Assembly: GCA_023132505.1 (NCBI GenBank)
Contig: JAGLYE010000074.1
Location: 1 to 7,380 of the forward strand
DNA length: 7,380 bases
Reading direction: 5' to 3'
Source of the DNA: Bacteroidales bacterium
GTDB lineage: Bacteria > Bacteroidota > Bacteroidia > Bacteroidales > B18-G4
Shown here: piece after piece, positions 1 to 6,192 of the stretch
Numbering within the stretch: position 1 is the stretch's first letter
Layout of the letters: every line of letters starts with the position of its first letter
Position numbers and translations under genes: made by a program
Notes under the pieces: generated by a model
What the model was told of the DNA's origin: nothing
The model's input: only the letters and a program-made list of their open reading frames with translations
Databases searched by the model: none

Positions 1-34
1 CTAACTGAAACAATTCTATAAATTTGATACGAAT

Positions 35-187
35 CCCTCGGCTACGCTCGGGATGACAACTCATACTTTGCATTAGGGAGGAAGGGCGCGGCGCTCTAAC
101 AAAGCAGCAAATAAAAAATCTAAGTTTGGCGCCGCGCCCTTCCTTGTTTTAAGCCTGATAAATTGTCACCCCGAGCGAAGCCGAGGG
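35..187. repeat. Nested inverted repeat with GC-rich inner hairpin
   Basis: The outer arms, 35-59 and 163-187, are inverted copies matching at 23 of 25 positions; they carry the CCCTCGGCTACGCTCGGGAT type of sequence. Inside them, 79-94 and 129-144 form a perfect 16-bp inverted repeat (AGGAAGGGCGCGGCGC on the left) around a 34-nt AT-rich loop. Both pairs can fold in one structure. The 'GTCATCCCGAGCG' kind of arm is a dispersed intergenic repeat that I recognise from many environmental bacterial genomes; that is recall, not a search. No reading frame of interest lies within it. It may be a small mobile palindromic element, or a transcript-end structure for a gene to the left of the window. Confidence 0.8.
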
Positions 188-312
188 GCCTCCTGCCTAA
201 AATGCTTCCCCAAGCTCTCTTTTACTCAGATGTCACAAAAGTGAATGCCATTGGGCCTTTCGCCAATTCAATCTAAATTTCCCCGGACACCAGTATTTTC
301 AAGTTTTGAATT

Positions 313-330
313 CACTATTGTCCGGTTAAA
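313..330 (+). repeat. 18-bp direct repeat, left copy (possible IS end)
   Basis: CACTATTGTCCGGTTAAA matches 7359-7376 in the same orientation at 17 of 18 positions. An AT-rich TTTTGAATT-type stretch lies just to its left, as it does at the other copy. The repeat could be the terminal sequence of an insertion element, here left as an orphan end because no transposase follows. The IS interpretation is inference. Confidence 0.6.
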
Positions 331-373
331 AAACCTGCTAAGCTTGTGTACACCAACAACAATCCATGAAGTC

Positions 374-441
374 GCGCCCCTACAGGGCGCTGGATTTAAT
401 TTCATACTGTTTTTCTATCAACATCAGGCCCCTATGGGGCC
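374..441. repeat. Pair of GC-rich hairpins separated by a T-rich spacer
   Basis: The first hairpin has stem GCGCCC/GGGCGC (374-379 with 385-390, loop CTACA). The second has stem GGCCCC/GGGGCC (427-432 with 436-441, loop TAT). They are joined by a spacer containing TTTTTCTATCAACAT. I recall this design, a C-rich/G-rich hairpin, then a 'TTTTTCTATCAACAT' spacer, then another such hairpin, as a dispersed intergenic element of Bacteroidota genomes. Its function is unknown. It lies in the gene-free stretch and does not overlap a credible gene. Confidence 0.6.
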
Positions 442-452
442 GGGGCATTGTC

Positions 453-473
453 CATTTTGCATTCTGCATTTTG
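453..473. repeat. Short heptamer tandem array, CATTYTG x3
   Basis: There are three consecutive 7-bp units, CATTTTG, CATTCTG and CATTTTG, followed by CAT of a broken fourth. It lies between the GC-rich hairpins and the larger heptamer array. Confidence 0.7.
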
Positions 474-513
474 CATGTACCATGGGGTTTTCGCACTTTC
501 AGATCAAACGATG

Positions 514-569
514 CTCGATACTTGATACTCTATACTTGATACTTGATACTCGATACTTGATACTCGATA
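514..569. repeat. Heptamer tandem array, CTYGATA x8
   Basis: Eight uninterrupted 7-bp units of CTYGATA: C or T varies at unit position 3, and one unit reads CTCTATA. The array ends about 100 bp upstream of the M16 protease start codon. The unit length is not a multiple of three, so the array is unlikely to be coding, although short frames cross it on both strands. Confidence 0.9.
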
Positions 570-655
570 CTTTAAAACTGTGAAACTCCGTGCCCCCGTG
601 CCCATCCTGGAAACCGGATTTAAAATTATCAGGTATCAGTTTGATTCTTTTGATA

Positions 656-663
656 TACATTTG
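656..663 (+). promoter_or_regulatory. Candidate Bacteroidota -7 box for the M16 protease gene
   Basis: TACATTTG fits TAnnTTTG, the -7 element used by the primary sigma factor of Bacteroidota. Its last G lies 7 nt before the chosen ATG at 671, so the transcript would start at or just before the start codon. No -33 TTTG is seen at the usual 19-20 bp spacing; a TTTG at 640-643 is only 12 bp upstream. The box lies inside the longer alternative reading from the GTG at 590, which is one reason to prefer the ATG at 671. Confidence 0.45.
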
Positions 664-670
664 CAAACCC

Positions 671-1912
671 ATGGCAATCAACCCTGAATATCATACACTT
701 AAAAACGGCATCCGCCTGGTGCATATGTCTACCCTGAGTCCTGTGGCACACCTGGGTGTGTTTATCAATACAGGGACACGTGATGAGCCGGAAGGAAAAA
801 ACGGTCTGGCCCACTTTATCGAACATATGATATTCAAGGGTACTAAAAAGAGAAAGGCCTACCACATACTCAACAGGCTCGAAAGCGTAGGTGGGGAACT
901 GAATGCCTTTACGACCAAGGAATACACCTGCATCTATACCTCATTCCTGAATACCTGGTATTCGAGGGCAGCAGAATTATTATCCGATATTGTTTTCAAC
1001 TCCGTTTTCCCCGCCAGGGAAATGGGAAAAGAAAAAGACATTATCATCGAGGAGATCAACTCATATCTGGATACACCTTCGGAGCAGATTTATGATGATT
1101 TTGAAGAAGCACTTTTCAAAGGATATGCCATGGGGAGATCTATACTGGGAACTCCCGAAAATGTGAAAGGGTTCAGGCAAAAGGATGTATTGGACTTTTT
1201 CAACAATTGCTACGGCACCGACAGGATGGTTATCTGTTCTGTCGGAGGTGTAAGCTTTCCGCGTTTTGGGAAGTATATTGAAAAGTATTTCAATGGCGAG
1301 TCAAGAAACACGGATTTGCCACACAGGTTGCCTGCTGGAAAATATGTTCCATTCAAACATGAAGAAGAACGGAGGACATACCAGAGCCACAGCATCATTG
1401 GCAGCAGGGCTTATGCCAGGGACCATGAGCACCGCTTTTCCTTCGGGCTGCTGAATAATATATTGGGTGGACCGGGCTTGAATTCCCGTCTGAATATGAT
1501 GGTGCGCGAAAAATATGGCTATGCCTACAGCATTGATTCCTTTTATTATCCGTATTCCGATACGGGGATATGGGGGGTCTATCTCGGAACCCATAACGGA
1601 ACTTCTGAAAAGGCCATCAAACTGGTGATGAAGGAACTGAAGAAATTACGTGAATCAAAGCTTGGAAGCCTGCAGCTTTCCCAGGCCAAGAAACAATATC
1701 GTGGGCAGATTGCCATCGCATTCGATTCCAATATAAACGTGATGCTGAGCGGCGGGCGAAGCTGTATGCACGACTATCGATTACTCCGCGTAGAGGATAT
1801 TTATAAAAGAATTGAAAAGATCAGGCCTTTTGATCTGTTGGAAGTGGCCAATGAGATATTTGATCCTGATCATCTCAGTTCTTTAACGTATAAATCAACA
1901 TGGAATTCCTGA
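671..1912 (+). CDS. M16 family zinc metalloprotease (insulinase/pitrilysin type)
   Basis: A 413-residue zinc peptidase of the mitochondrial-processing-peptidase-like branch of M16; in bacteria such proteins degrade or process peptides. The inverted zinc motif HxxEH is present as HFIEH (H48, catalytic E51, H52). The third zinc ligand is most likely E128 in the IIIEEIN segment, 76 residues after H52, as expected for the family. The first M16 domain covers roughly residues 10-155 and the second, M16_C, about 165-345, with the typical GLNSRLNMMVREKYGYAYS stretch near 269-287. The length is normal for a one-chain subunit of a two-domain pair. The frame stays open back to a GTG at 590, but family similarity begins at YHTLKNGIRL, and the extra 27 residues cover a promoter-like box. 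No signal peptide is seen from the ATG. The gene stands alone and converges on purE. The substrate cannot be told from sequence. Confidence 0.93.
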   Translation: MAINPEYHTLKNGIRLVHMSTLSPVAHLGVFINTGTRDEPEGKNGLAHFIEHMIFKGTKKRKAYHILNRLESVGGELNAFTTKEYTCIYTSFLNTWYSRAAELLSDIVFNSVFPAREMGKEKDIIIEEINSYLDTPSEQIYDDFEEALFKGYAMGRSILGTPENVKGFRQKDVLDFFNNCYGTDRMVICSVGGVSFPRFGKYIEKYFNGESRNTDLPHRLPAGKYVPFKHEEERRTYQSHSIIGSRAYARDHEHRFSFGLLNNILGGPGLNSRLNMMVREKYGYAYSIDSFYYPYSDTGIWGVYLGTHNGTSEKAIKLVMKELKKLRESKLGSLQLSQAKKQYRGQIAIAFDSNINVMLSGGRSCMHDYRLLRVEDIYKRIEKIRPFDLLEVANEIFDPDHLSSLTYKSTWNS

Positions 1913-1964
1913 CCTTGACAGCTTCTTGTTACCTTTAAGAGACGGAATTACCCTGATACGGTTG

Positions 1965-1985
1965 AAATCAGAAATCAGATATCAG
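1965..1985. repeat. Short heptamer tandem array, AAATCAG x3
   Basis: Three adjacent 7-bp units, AAATCAG, AAATCAG and ATATCAG, lie 52 bp after the protease stop codon, in the convergent gap before purE. A weaker GCAAAGATTGCAAAG stretch with period 9 (1999-2013) follows. Confidence 0.65.
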
Positions 1986-2023
1986 AATTGCTTTAACCGC
2001 AAAGATTGCAAAGTATCATAAGA

Positions 2024-2065
2024 CCGTCAACTGTCAACCGTCAACCGTCAACTGTCAACCGTCAA
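2024..2065. repeat. Heptamer tandem array, CYGTCAA x6
   Basis: Six uninterrupted 7-bp units alternate between CCGTCAA and CTGTCAA, followed by a partial CTG. The array ends 12 bp before the purE stop codon on the opposite strand, so it lies in the 3' untranslated end of both converging transcripts. No terminator hairpin is evident here. Confidence 0.9.
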
Positions 2066-2077
2066 CTGGTGATATAA

Positions 2078-2584
2078 TCAATTAGTCTTGAATTTATAAC
2101 TAACTTTCTTCAAATCCTCATTCGCCTTCACGATCTTCTTCTTCAAATTCTCTTTGTATGCGATGGTCTTCTTCATCAGAGTCTCATCACCACTGGCAAG
2201 TATCTGTGCAGCAAGGATGCCGGCATTCATGGCGCCATTGATGCCAACAGTGGCTACCGGGATTCCTGGAGGCATCTGTACAATGGCAAGGAGTGAATCC
2301 ATGCCGTCGAGGCTGGCTTTGATGGGTACTCCGATAACGGGAATTGGCGTCATGGCGGCAACAACGCCGGGGAGATGTGCTGCCATGCCTGCTCCGGCAA
2401 TAATTACTTTGATGCCATTGCCGGCAGCATTTTTTGCAAACTTTTCAACTTCATCGGGTGTGCGATGTGCTGAGAGAGCATTCATCTCGAAAGGGATCTC
2501 CATTTCATTGAGAATGGCAGCGGCCTTTTCCATTACCGGGAGGTCGGAGGTACTGCCCATGATTATGCTGACGACTGCTTTCAT
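2078..2584 (-). CDS. purE: N5-carboxyaminoimidazole ribonucleotide mutase (PurE)
   Basis: This cytoplasmic enzyme of de novo purine synthesis converts N5-CAIR, made by PurK, to CAIR. The 168-residue length is usual for PurE. Class I hallmarks are in order: GSTSD near residues 10-14 (phosphate/ribose contact), the SAHRTP segment at 38-43 with the likely catalytic H40, [10 protein letters not shown] at 64-73, and [17 protein letters not shown] from about 97. The last 30 residues are a Lys-rich helical tail. The gene is transcribed leftward and ends in a convergent gap. Its start lies 106 bp from hpt, with which it appears to share a divergent promoter region. No purK or other pur gene is next to it in the window. 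Confidence 0.97.
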   Translation of the reverse strand: MKAVVSIIMGSTSDLPVMEKAAAILNEMEIPFEMNALSAHRTPDEVEKFAKNAAGNGIKVIIAGAGMAAHLPGVVAAMTPIPVIGVPIKASLDGMDSLLAIVQMPPGIPVATVGINGAMNAGILAAQILASGDETLMKKTIAYKENLKKKIVKANEDLKKVSYKFKTN

Positions 2585-2619
2585 ATGATTTTGTTTTAAA
2601 TTCCTTGAGGATTGCTTTG

Positions 2620-2627
2620 CAAAAATA
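2620..2627 (-). promoter_or_regulatory. Candidate -7 box for purE
   Basis: Read on the - strand this is TATTTTTG, matching TAnnTTTG. It lies 35 nt upstream of the purE ATG. No clear -33 partner is visible. It faces away from the hpt box, and the two are only 22 bp apart. Confidence 0.4.
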
Positions 2628-2649
2628 ACTATTATTTAAGCTTATCCAT

Positions 2650-2657
2650 TATATTTG
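2650..2657 (+). promoter_or_regulatory. Candidate -7 box for the hpt-obgE-PAP2 unit
   Basis: TATATTTG matches TAnnTTTG, 33 nt upstream of the hpt ATG, leaving a leader of roughly 25-30 nt. The expected -33 region would overlap the purE -7 box, so the two promoters are essentially back to back. No -33 consensus is obvious. Confidence 0.5.
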
Positions 2658-2690
2658 TAAGATAGTGTACCCATTCTAATAAATGAATTT

Positions 2691-3230
2691 ATGAAGAACG
2701 TTAAAGTCAGGGATAAAGAATTTTCGCTCTTCCTTACAGCAGAAGAGATTGATAAGGCAGTAGAGCAGGTTGCTGATATGATCAATAATGATATGCAGGA
2801 AAGGGATCCGCTTTTTCTTTGTGTTTTGAATGGGGCCTTTATTTTTGCTTCGGATCTGTTAAAGAAGGTTGAGGTAGATTGCGAGATCTCTTTTGTAAAA
2901 CTTTCTTCCTACGTGGGGACAACAACAACAAATACAGTGAGGGAACTGATCGGGCTCGACCAGGTGCTGACAGGCAGGACGGTTGTTATTGTTGAGGATA
3001 TTATCGACACTGGAATTACAATGGCTTATACGCTTGAGAAACTGAAGAAACTCGGTGCTTCCGATGTACGCATCGCTACTCTGTTGTTTAAGCGGGAAGC
3101 ATTTAAAAAGAATTATCCAATTGATTATGTCGGTATAGTCATTCCCAATGAGTTTATTGTTGGCTACGGCCTCGATTATGACGGCCACGGGCGAAACCTT
3201 CCTGATATTTATAAGATTATTGAAGATTAA
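2691..3230 (+). CDS. hpt: Hypoxanthine phosphoribosyltransferase
   Basis: This is a purine salvage enzyme that joins hypoxanthine (and often guanine) to PRPP, giving IMP or GMP. The protein has 179 residues, normal for the family. The PRPP-binding signature is VVIVEDIIDTGIT (98-110), with E102-D103 contacting ribose and D106 in the place of the catalytic base. The purine-side segment is FIVGYGLDYDGHGRNLPDIY (155-174). One small oddity: the residue two before the Asp of DYVG, Lys in human-type enzymes, is Pro here (PIDYVG, about 143-148). Only 3 nt separate its stop from obgE, so the two are almost certainly cotranscribed. In Bacteroidota that I recall, adk often lies between hpt and obgE; here it is absent. 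Confidence 0.96.
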   Translation: MKNVKVRDKEFSLFLTAEEIDKAVEQVADMINNDMQERDPLFLCVLNGAFIFASDLLKKVEVDCEISFVKLSSYVGTTTTNTVRELIGLDQVLTGRTVVIVEDIIDTGITMAYTLEKLKKLGASDVRIATLLFKREAFKKNYPIDYVGIVIPNEFIVGYGLDYDGHGRNLPDIYKIIED

Positions 3231-3233
3231 GAT

Positions 3234-4223
3234 ATGGGCAATTCTAACTTCGTGGATTATGTAAAGATCAATTGCCGCTCGGGCAAGGGAGGTGCCGGAT
3301 CAAGACATCTCCGCAGGGAGAAGTATGTTGCCAAAGGAGGGCCCGATGGCGGCGATGGTGGCCGTGGAGGCCATATAGTCTTGCAGGGAAACGCACAGCT
3401 ATGGACCCTGCTTCATCTGAAATTTACTAAACATATCAGGGCAGAGCATGGTGAGTCGGGTGGAAGGCAAACCAGTACCGGGGCCAGTGGAAAAGACCAG
3501 ATCATTGAAGTCCCCCTTGGTACAGTAGCCAGGTTTTCAGAAACAGAAGAATATATTTGTGAGATCACTGAAGATGGTGAAAAATATGTGATGATAAAAG
3601 GTGGCCGGGGGGGCTTAGGCAATGATCATTTTAAATCGCCTACCAACCAGACACCTCGTTATGCACAGCCCGGAGAACCAGGAGAAGAAGCCGGGATCAC
3701 ACTGGAATTGAAATTGCTTGCCGACGTTGGCCTTGTTGGATTCCCGAATGCAGGGAAATCTACATTGTTGTCTGTGGTCTCTGCTGCCAAACCGGAAATT
3801 GCCGATTATCCCTTCACCACACTGCGACCCAACCTGGGCATTGTTTCTTATCGCGACCATCGTTCTTTTGTGATGGCCGACATTCCCGGAATCATTGAAG
3901 GCGCACATGAAGGAAAAGGCCTGGGACTACGCTTTCTCCGGCATATCGAAAGAAACTCCCTGCTTTTGTTTATGGTGCCTTGCGATACCAATGATATCGC
4001 TGACGAATACGGGATACTTTTAAAGGAGTTGCAGCAATATAACCCTGAGTTGCTCGACAAACAAAGAATACTGGCTGTCACAAAGTCTGACATGATCGAC
4101 GATGAGCTAAAAGCTGAGATAGAGAAAGAACTGCCTGATGTACCTTATGTATTTATCAGTTCTGTTGCACAAAAAGGGCTGGCAGAATTGAAAGACCTTA
4201 TCTGGGACAAACTGAATGAATAG
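3234..4223 (+). CDS. obgE: Obg/CgtA family GTPase (ribosome assembly)
   Basis: A cytoplasmic GTPase that acts in late assembly of the large ribosomal subunit and is linked to stringent-response control. The glycine-rich Obg fold covers about residues 3-160 ([12 protein letters not shown] at 35-46). The G domain follows: G1 GFPNAGKST (169-177), G2 YPFTT (192-196), G3 DIPG (216-219), G4 TKSD (283-286, where many bacteria have NKxD) and G5 SSV (309-311). The protein ends at residue 329, right after the G domain, without the C-terminal OCT domain of some Obg proteins or any longer tail. The next gene starts inside its last codons, so the short end looks genuine rather than a frameshift. All GTP-binding motifs are intact, so it should be functional. 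Confidence 0.97.
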   Translation: MGNSNFVDYVKINCRSGKGGAGSRHLRREKYVAKGGPDGGDGGRGGHIVLQGNAQLWTLLHLKFTKHIRAEHGESGGRQTSTGASGKDQIIEVPLGTVARFSETEEYICEITEDGEKYVMIKGGRGGLGNDHFKSPTNQTPRYAQPGEPGEEAGITLELKLLADVGLVGFPNAGKSTLLSVVSAAKPEIADYPFTTLRPNLGIVSYRDHRSFVMADIPGIIEGAHEGKGLGLRFLRHIERNSLLLFMVPCDTNDIADEYGILLKELQQYNPELLDKQRILAVTKSDMIDDELKAEIEKELPDVPYVFISSVAQKGLAELKDLIWDKLNE

Positions 4224-4800
4224 TTTTATAAATACACTGAATAACTGGGATACAGAGCTGTTCCTGCTTTTGAACGGTGCGCATAACAGTTTCTGGGATT
4301 TTATTATGTTCTGGGCCAGCGACAAGCTGATCTGGATCCCGGTTTATATCTTGTTCCTGTTCATGTTATGGCGGAGGTATTATAATAAGATATGGATCGT
4401 GATGATTTTCGCTGCCTTACTCATTTTTTTGAGTGATCAGATCTCAGTCCATCTTTTCAAGGATGTTTTTCTACGTTTACGCCCGTGCCATGATCCTTCA
4501 CTGGAAGGGATGGTGCACCTGGTCAATGGAAAATGCGGGGGCTCATTCGGTTTCTATTCCTCTCATGCATCCAATATTTTTGCTATTGCTGTGTTTGTGA
4601 TCTCTCTCATGAGGAAAAAAGAGGCATGGGCAATCCTGCTGATCCTTATTTGGGCCGGCCTGATTGCCTACAGCAGGATATATCTGGGGGTTCATTATCC
4701 CGGGGATGTTCTGGCAGGAGCACTGGTTGGCTCCTTTTTAGGCTGGATGGTAGCGCGGTTTCTGAAAAATCTCTTAAAGAAGCCGGCAATTCCTATATAG
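4216..4800 (+). CDS. PAP2 family membrane phosphatase
   Basis: A 194-residue integral membrane protein of the type 2 phosphatidic acid phosphatase superfamily. All three signatures are present: KDVFLRLRP (K82 to P90, KX6RP), YSSH (114-117, replacing PSGH, with the catalytic acid H117), and [12 protein letters not shown] (S153 to D164, SRX5HX3D, with nucleophile H160). Hydrophobic segments lie at about 36-52, 58-77, 119-132, 136-152 and 165-182. The small size and the N-terminal [10 protein letters not shown] stretch suit the Bacteroidota group often annotated as undecaprenyl-diphosphatase-like, which would recycle the cell-wall lipid carrier; lipid A or phosphatidylglycerol-phosphate dephosphorylation is also possible. 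Its ATG overlaps the last 8 nt of obgE, implying translational coupling. The unit ends here, converging on the - strand pair. Confidence 0.9.
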   Translation: MNSFINTLNNWDTELFLLLNGAHNSFWDFIMFWASDKLIWIPVYILFLFMLWRRYYNKIWIVMIFAALLIFLSDQISVHLFKDVFLRLRPCHDPSLEGMVHLVNGKCGGSFGFYSSHASNIFAIAVFVISLMRKKEAWAILLILIWAGLIAYSRIYLGVHYPGDVLAGALVGSFLGWMVARFLKNLLKKPAIPI

Positions 4801-4814
4801 TTAAAGAATGATTC

Positions 4815-5012
4815 AAATCCTAAATCTCTAAATTCGAAACAATATCTAAGGAAAGAAAACAACGAATAAAATATCTAGTAGATGAAGCTACACAACTCAT
4901 GAAGATATTTGGAGCAATATTGTTAAAGTCCAAATAATGCAAAATCCAAAATGTTTAAATCATTATAAAATTTGAATTTTGAATTTGTTTCGAATTTAGA
5001 GATTTAGGATTT
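4815..5012. mobile_element. Non-autonomous inverted-repeat element between convergent genes
   Basis: The ends 4815-4842 and 4985-5012 are a perfect 28-bp inverted repeat (AAATCCTAAATCTCTAAATT on the left), enclosing 142 bp. The pairing extends one more base after a single mismatch (4813 with 5014). Just inside the right arm, TTTGAAT is repeated twice (4971-4984). The left half holds a short frame that resembles the end of a four-helix-bundle protein. A relative of the right arm occurs at 6090-6134 (about 38 of 46 positions alike). The element fills nearly all of the gap between the PAP2 stop and the coiled-coil gene stop. It encodes no transposase, so it would need to be moved in trans. The term 'mobile' is inference from the shape and from the second copy. 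Confidence 0.6.
4824..4937 (+). pseudogene. Remnant of a four-helix-bundle (23S rRNA IVS-type) protein C-terminus
   Basis: This is an open stretch of 37 codons ending in TAA, too short for a normal gene and without a suitable start. Its last part, YLVDEATQLMKIFGAILLK, resembles by eye the closing helix of the small four-helix-bundle proteins first found in 23S rRNA intervening sequences, which end in an '(L/E)xEAxxLxxIFxxxxK' kind of helix. Its first codons overlap the left inverted-repeat arm, as if an internal deletion had joined the arm to the end of a former gene. The similarity is from memory and moderate. A chance frame cannot be excluded. Confidence 0.4.
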
Positions 5013-5018
5013 TAGAAA

Positions 5019-5339
5019 TTAAACCTCAGTTTCCTTTAGTCCTTCTAATTCCTTCTCCAGCTCCTCAATCCTCTTCTTCATATTATCCAATTCCTTTTTA
5101 TCCTTTTCTCCTAACTCCTTAAAACGCCGGATGGCTTCCTGTGAATTTTCATTTTCCTGTATAAGTTCCTTTTTCTGGGCTGTTAAACTTGCTACCTCCT
5201 TCTTTGTGTCACTGAGGACTTTGTTTGCCTGGGCGGTTTCTTTTCGTGATTTCTCAAGATCGGATTCAAGTTGATTGTTCTTCAAGATATGATCTGATAC
5301 TTTCTTCCTGATGATTTCAAATTTTTTTATGATTGCCAT
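5019..5339 (-). CDS. Small coiled-coil protein of unknown function
   Basis: I do not recognise the family. The protein has 106 residues, is rich in Glu and Lys and has no Cys, signal peptide or membrane segment. From about residue 15 almost to the end it reads as a continuous helical coil with hydrophobic residues in a 3-4 spacing (for example LEKELEGLKE near the C-terminus). It would be cytoplasmic and probably a dimer or oligomer. It starts 18 nt after the stop of the LysM-protein gene on the same strand, so the two very likely form one transcript and may act together. Its stop codon lies just outside the right arm of the inverted-repeat element. Roles such as a ZapB-like or scaffold protein are possible but unsupported. 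Confidence 0.75.
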   Translation of the reverse strand: MAIIKKFEIIRKKVSDHILKNNQLESDLEKSRKETAQANKVLSDTKKEVASLTAQKKELIQENENSQEAIRRFKELGEKDKKELDNMKKRIEELEKELEGLKETEV

Positions 5340-5357
5340 TTCAGTAAGATTTCTGGG

Positions 5358-5873
5358 TTATCTATTGATAATGATTTCTGCGCCTGCAATAATGAAATCG
5401 GGGTTCTCAATATCATTATCAGCAGCAATTTTTGGATAGAGATCCCCATTGCCCAGGTAGTTTCTGGCAATGATATAGAGGGTTTCACCATAACGGATCA
5501 TATGTTTGACCTGTGCCGATGGTGCCTTTTCTATCTCTTCTTTCAGCTTTTTGTTCTCTTCCAGTAAATTTGCATTAAGCGTTTTCAGCTGTTGATTTTC
5601 GGTTTTCATCGCTTGAATCTCAGTCTCATATGTGGCAAGTTTGTCAGCATCTTCTGCCGCCGTGCCATAGGTACTTGCAAGGAAGTATATAACAACACAT
5701 GCCATGCAGGCCAGGATGAATAAAATGATGAAAATGAGTGTGGTTCTCTTTTGCTTTTTCATTGATGTCTCCACTGCATCAATTGCCAGGAAAGCAGAAA
5801 GGTCGGCATTGCATGAAGGGCAATTCGTTGCATCAACATCCAAACCTTTGTAATTGCATATTGGACAGTCCAT
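5358..5873 (-). CDS. Zinc-ribbon / transmembrane / coiled-coil / LysM protein
   Basis: A 171-residue protein with four parts. Residues 1-25 form a zinc ribbon with CPIC (C3, C6) and CPSC (C18, C21). A single hydrophobic segment at about 44-67 follows the basic patch KKQKR. Residues about 78-117 are a coiled coil rich in Glu, Lys, Asn and Leu. Residues about 122-170 are a LysM domain (YGETLYIIARNYLGNGDLYP, then NPDFIIAGAEIIIN). The positive-inside rule puts the zinc ribbon in the cytoplasm and the LysM domain, which binds peptidoglycan, in the periplasm. The protein could therefore link a cytoplasmic partner to the cell wall. It is the first gene of a likely two-gene unit with the coiled-coil protein. 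The ATG at 5873 is preferred because the zinc ribbon begins immediately after it. Biological role unknown. Confidence 0.88.
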   Translation of the reverse strand: MDCPICNYKGLDVDATNCPSCNADLSAFLAIDAVETSMKKQKRTTLIFIILFILACMACVVIYFLASTYGTAAEDADKLATYETEIQAMKTENQQLKTLNANLLEENKKLKEEIEKAPSAQVKHMIRYGETLYIIARNYLGNGDLYPKIAADNDIENPDFIIAGAEIIINR

Positions 5874-6008
5874 AGTTTGAAGTTTATTGGGTTAAAATTG
5901 AAACTATGTAAATGTACTGAATATTTAGTGCAGATGCAAGTTGAAGAATGTGTTATAATTTGTGAAGGATATTTGTTTTTGTATCCAAGCCCCTGATTCA
6001 TAAGCTAT

Positions 6009-6134
6009 AAACACTAAACAGTATCAAATGTATTGAACACAAAACTCAAAACAGATTGGATTATATCTAGTTTGTTTTGAATATTTAGTAATTTGAGTTT
6101 TGAATTTGTTTAGGGTTTAGTGTTTGGGATTTTA
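6009..6134. repeat. Second, degenerate copy of the inverted-repeat element family
   Basis: AAACACTAAAC at 6009-6019 is inverted at 6115-6125, and AAAACTCAAA at 6041-6050 is inverted at 6092-6101; the spacing within each half differs by 8 bp, so the symmetry is imperfect. The right half (6090-6134) aligns with 4969-5014 at about 38 of 46 positions, including TTTGARTTTTGAATTTGTTT. No coding remnant is visible inside. It lies in the divergent gap between the LysM gene and the CDF gene and ends where the 9-bp array begins. Confidence 0.55.
6025..6032 (-). promoter_or_regulatory. Weak candidate -7 box for the LysM/coiled-coil unit
   Basis: On the - strand this reads TACATTTG, matching TAnnTTTG, but it is about 150 nt upstream of the LysM gene start and lies inside the repeat element. 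It is the only exact match on that strand that I found in the 332-bp gap. A chance match is quite possible. Confidence 0.2.
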
Positions 6135-6183
6135 ACTCCAAGTACTCCAAGTACTCCAAGTACTCCAAGTATTCTAAGTACTC
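6135..6183. repeat. 9-bp tandem array, ACTCCAAGT x5
   Basis: Four perfect ACTCCAAGT units (6135-6170), one diverged unit (ATTCTAAGT, 6171-6179) and a partial ACTC. The array ends 9 bp before the candidate -7 box of the CDF gene, so it occupies the place of the -33 element. On the - strand it would read as repeated Tyr-Leu-Glu in a spurious frame. Confidence 0.9.
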
Positions 6184-6192
6184 TATTTCCCT

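Larger units (their letters stand above)
188..670. other. Gene-free repeat-rich stretch upstream of the M16 protease gene
   Basis: No convincing gene is present. A 112-codon frame on the + strand (245-583) runs straight through hairpins and tandem repeats and has no family resemblance. The stretch holds one copy of the CACTAYTGTCCGGTTAAA repeat, two GC-rich hairpins, a three-unit and an eight-unit heptamer array, and a candidate -7 promoter box just before the protease start. Positions 188-312 show nothing I can assign. Confidence 0.6.

Noticed and set aside
514..569. Possible CRISPR array
   Set aside because: The units are 7 bp and contiguous, with no spacers. The same applies to the arrays at 2024 and 6135.
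245..583. 112-codon open frame on the + strand in the left flank
   Set aside because: It crosses GC-rich hairpins and the heptamer arrays, ends in a repeat-derived Leu-Asp-Thr-Leu-Tyr pattern, and matches no family I know.
590..670. GTG-initiated N-terminal extension of the M16 protease with a hydrophobic LILLIYIC stretch that might suggest a lipoprotein signal
   Set aside because: The stretch lacks a proper basic N-terminus and lipobox spacing, overlaps a TAnnTTTG box, and family similarity starts only after the ATG at 671.
2154..2588. 144-codon + strand frame opposite purE
   Set aside because: It is a shadow of the strongly supported purE gene, with an Ala/Met/Pro-rich composition and no recognisable domain.
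4214..4223. Frameshift that truncates the C-terminus of ObgE
   Set aside because: The sequence after the stop codes well for the PAP2 protein from its own start, and no Obg-like tail is seen in another frame.
4815..5012. Bidirectional transcription terminator between convergent genes
   Set aside because: The arms are 142 bp apart and AT-rich, so a tight terminator stem is unlikely; a mobile-type element explains the shape better.
5967..5986. Operator-like inverted repeat GGATA...TATCC upstream of the LysM gene
   Set aside because: A 5-bp stem with a 10-nt loop is too weak to support in AT-rich DNA.
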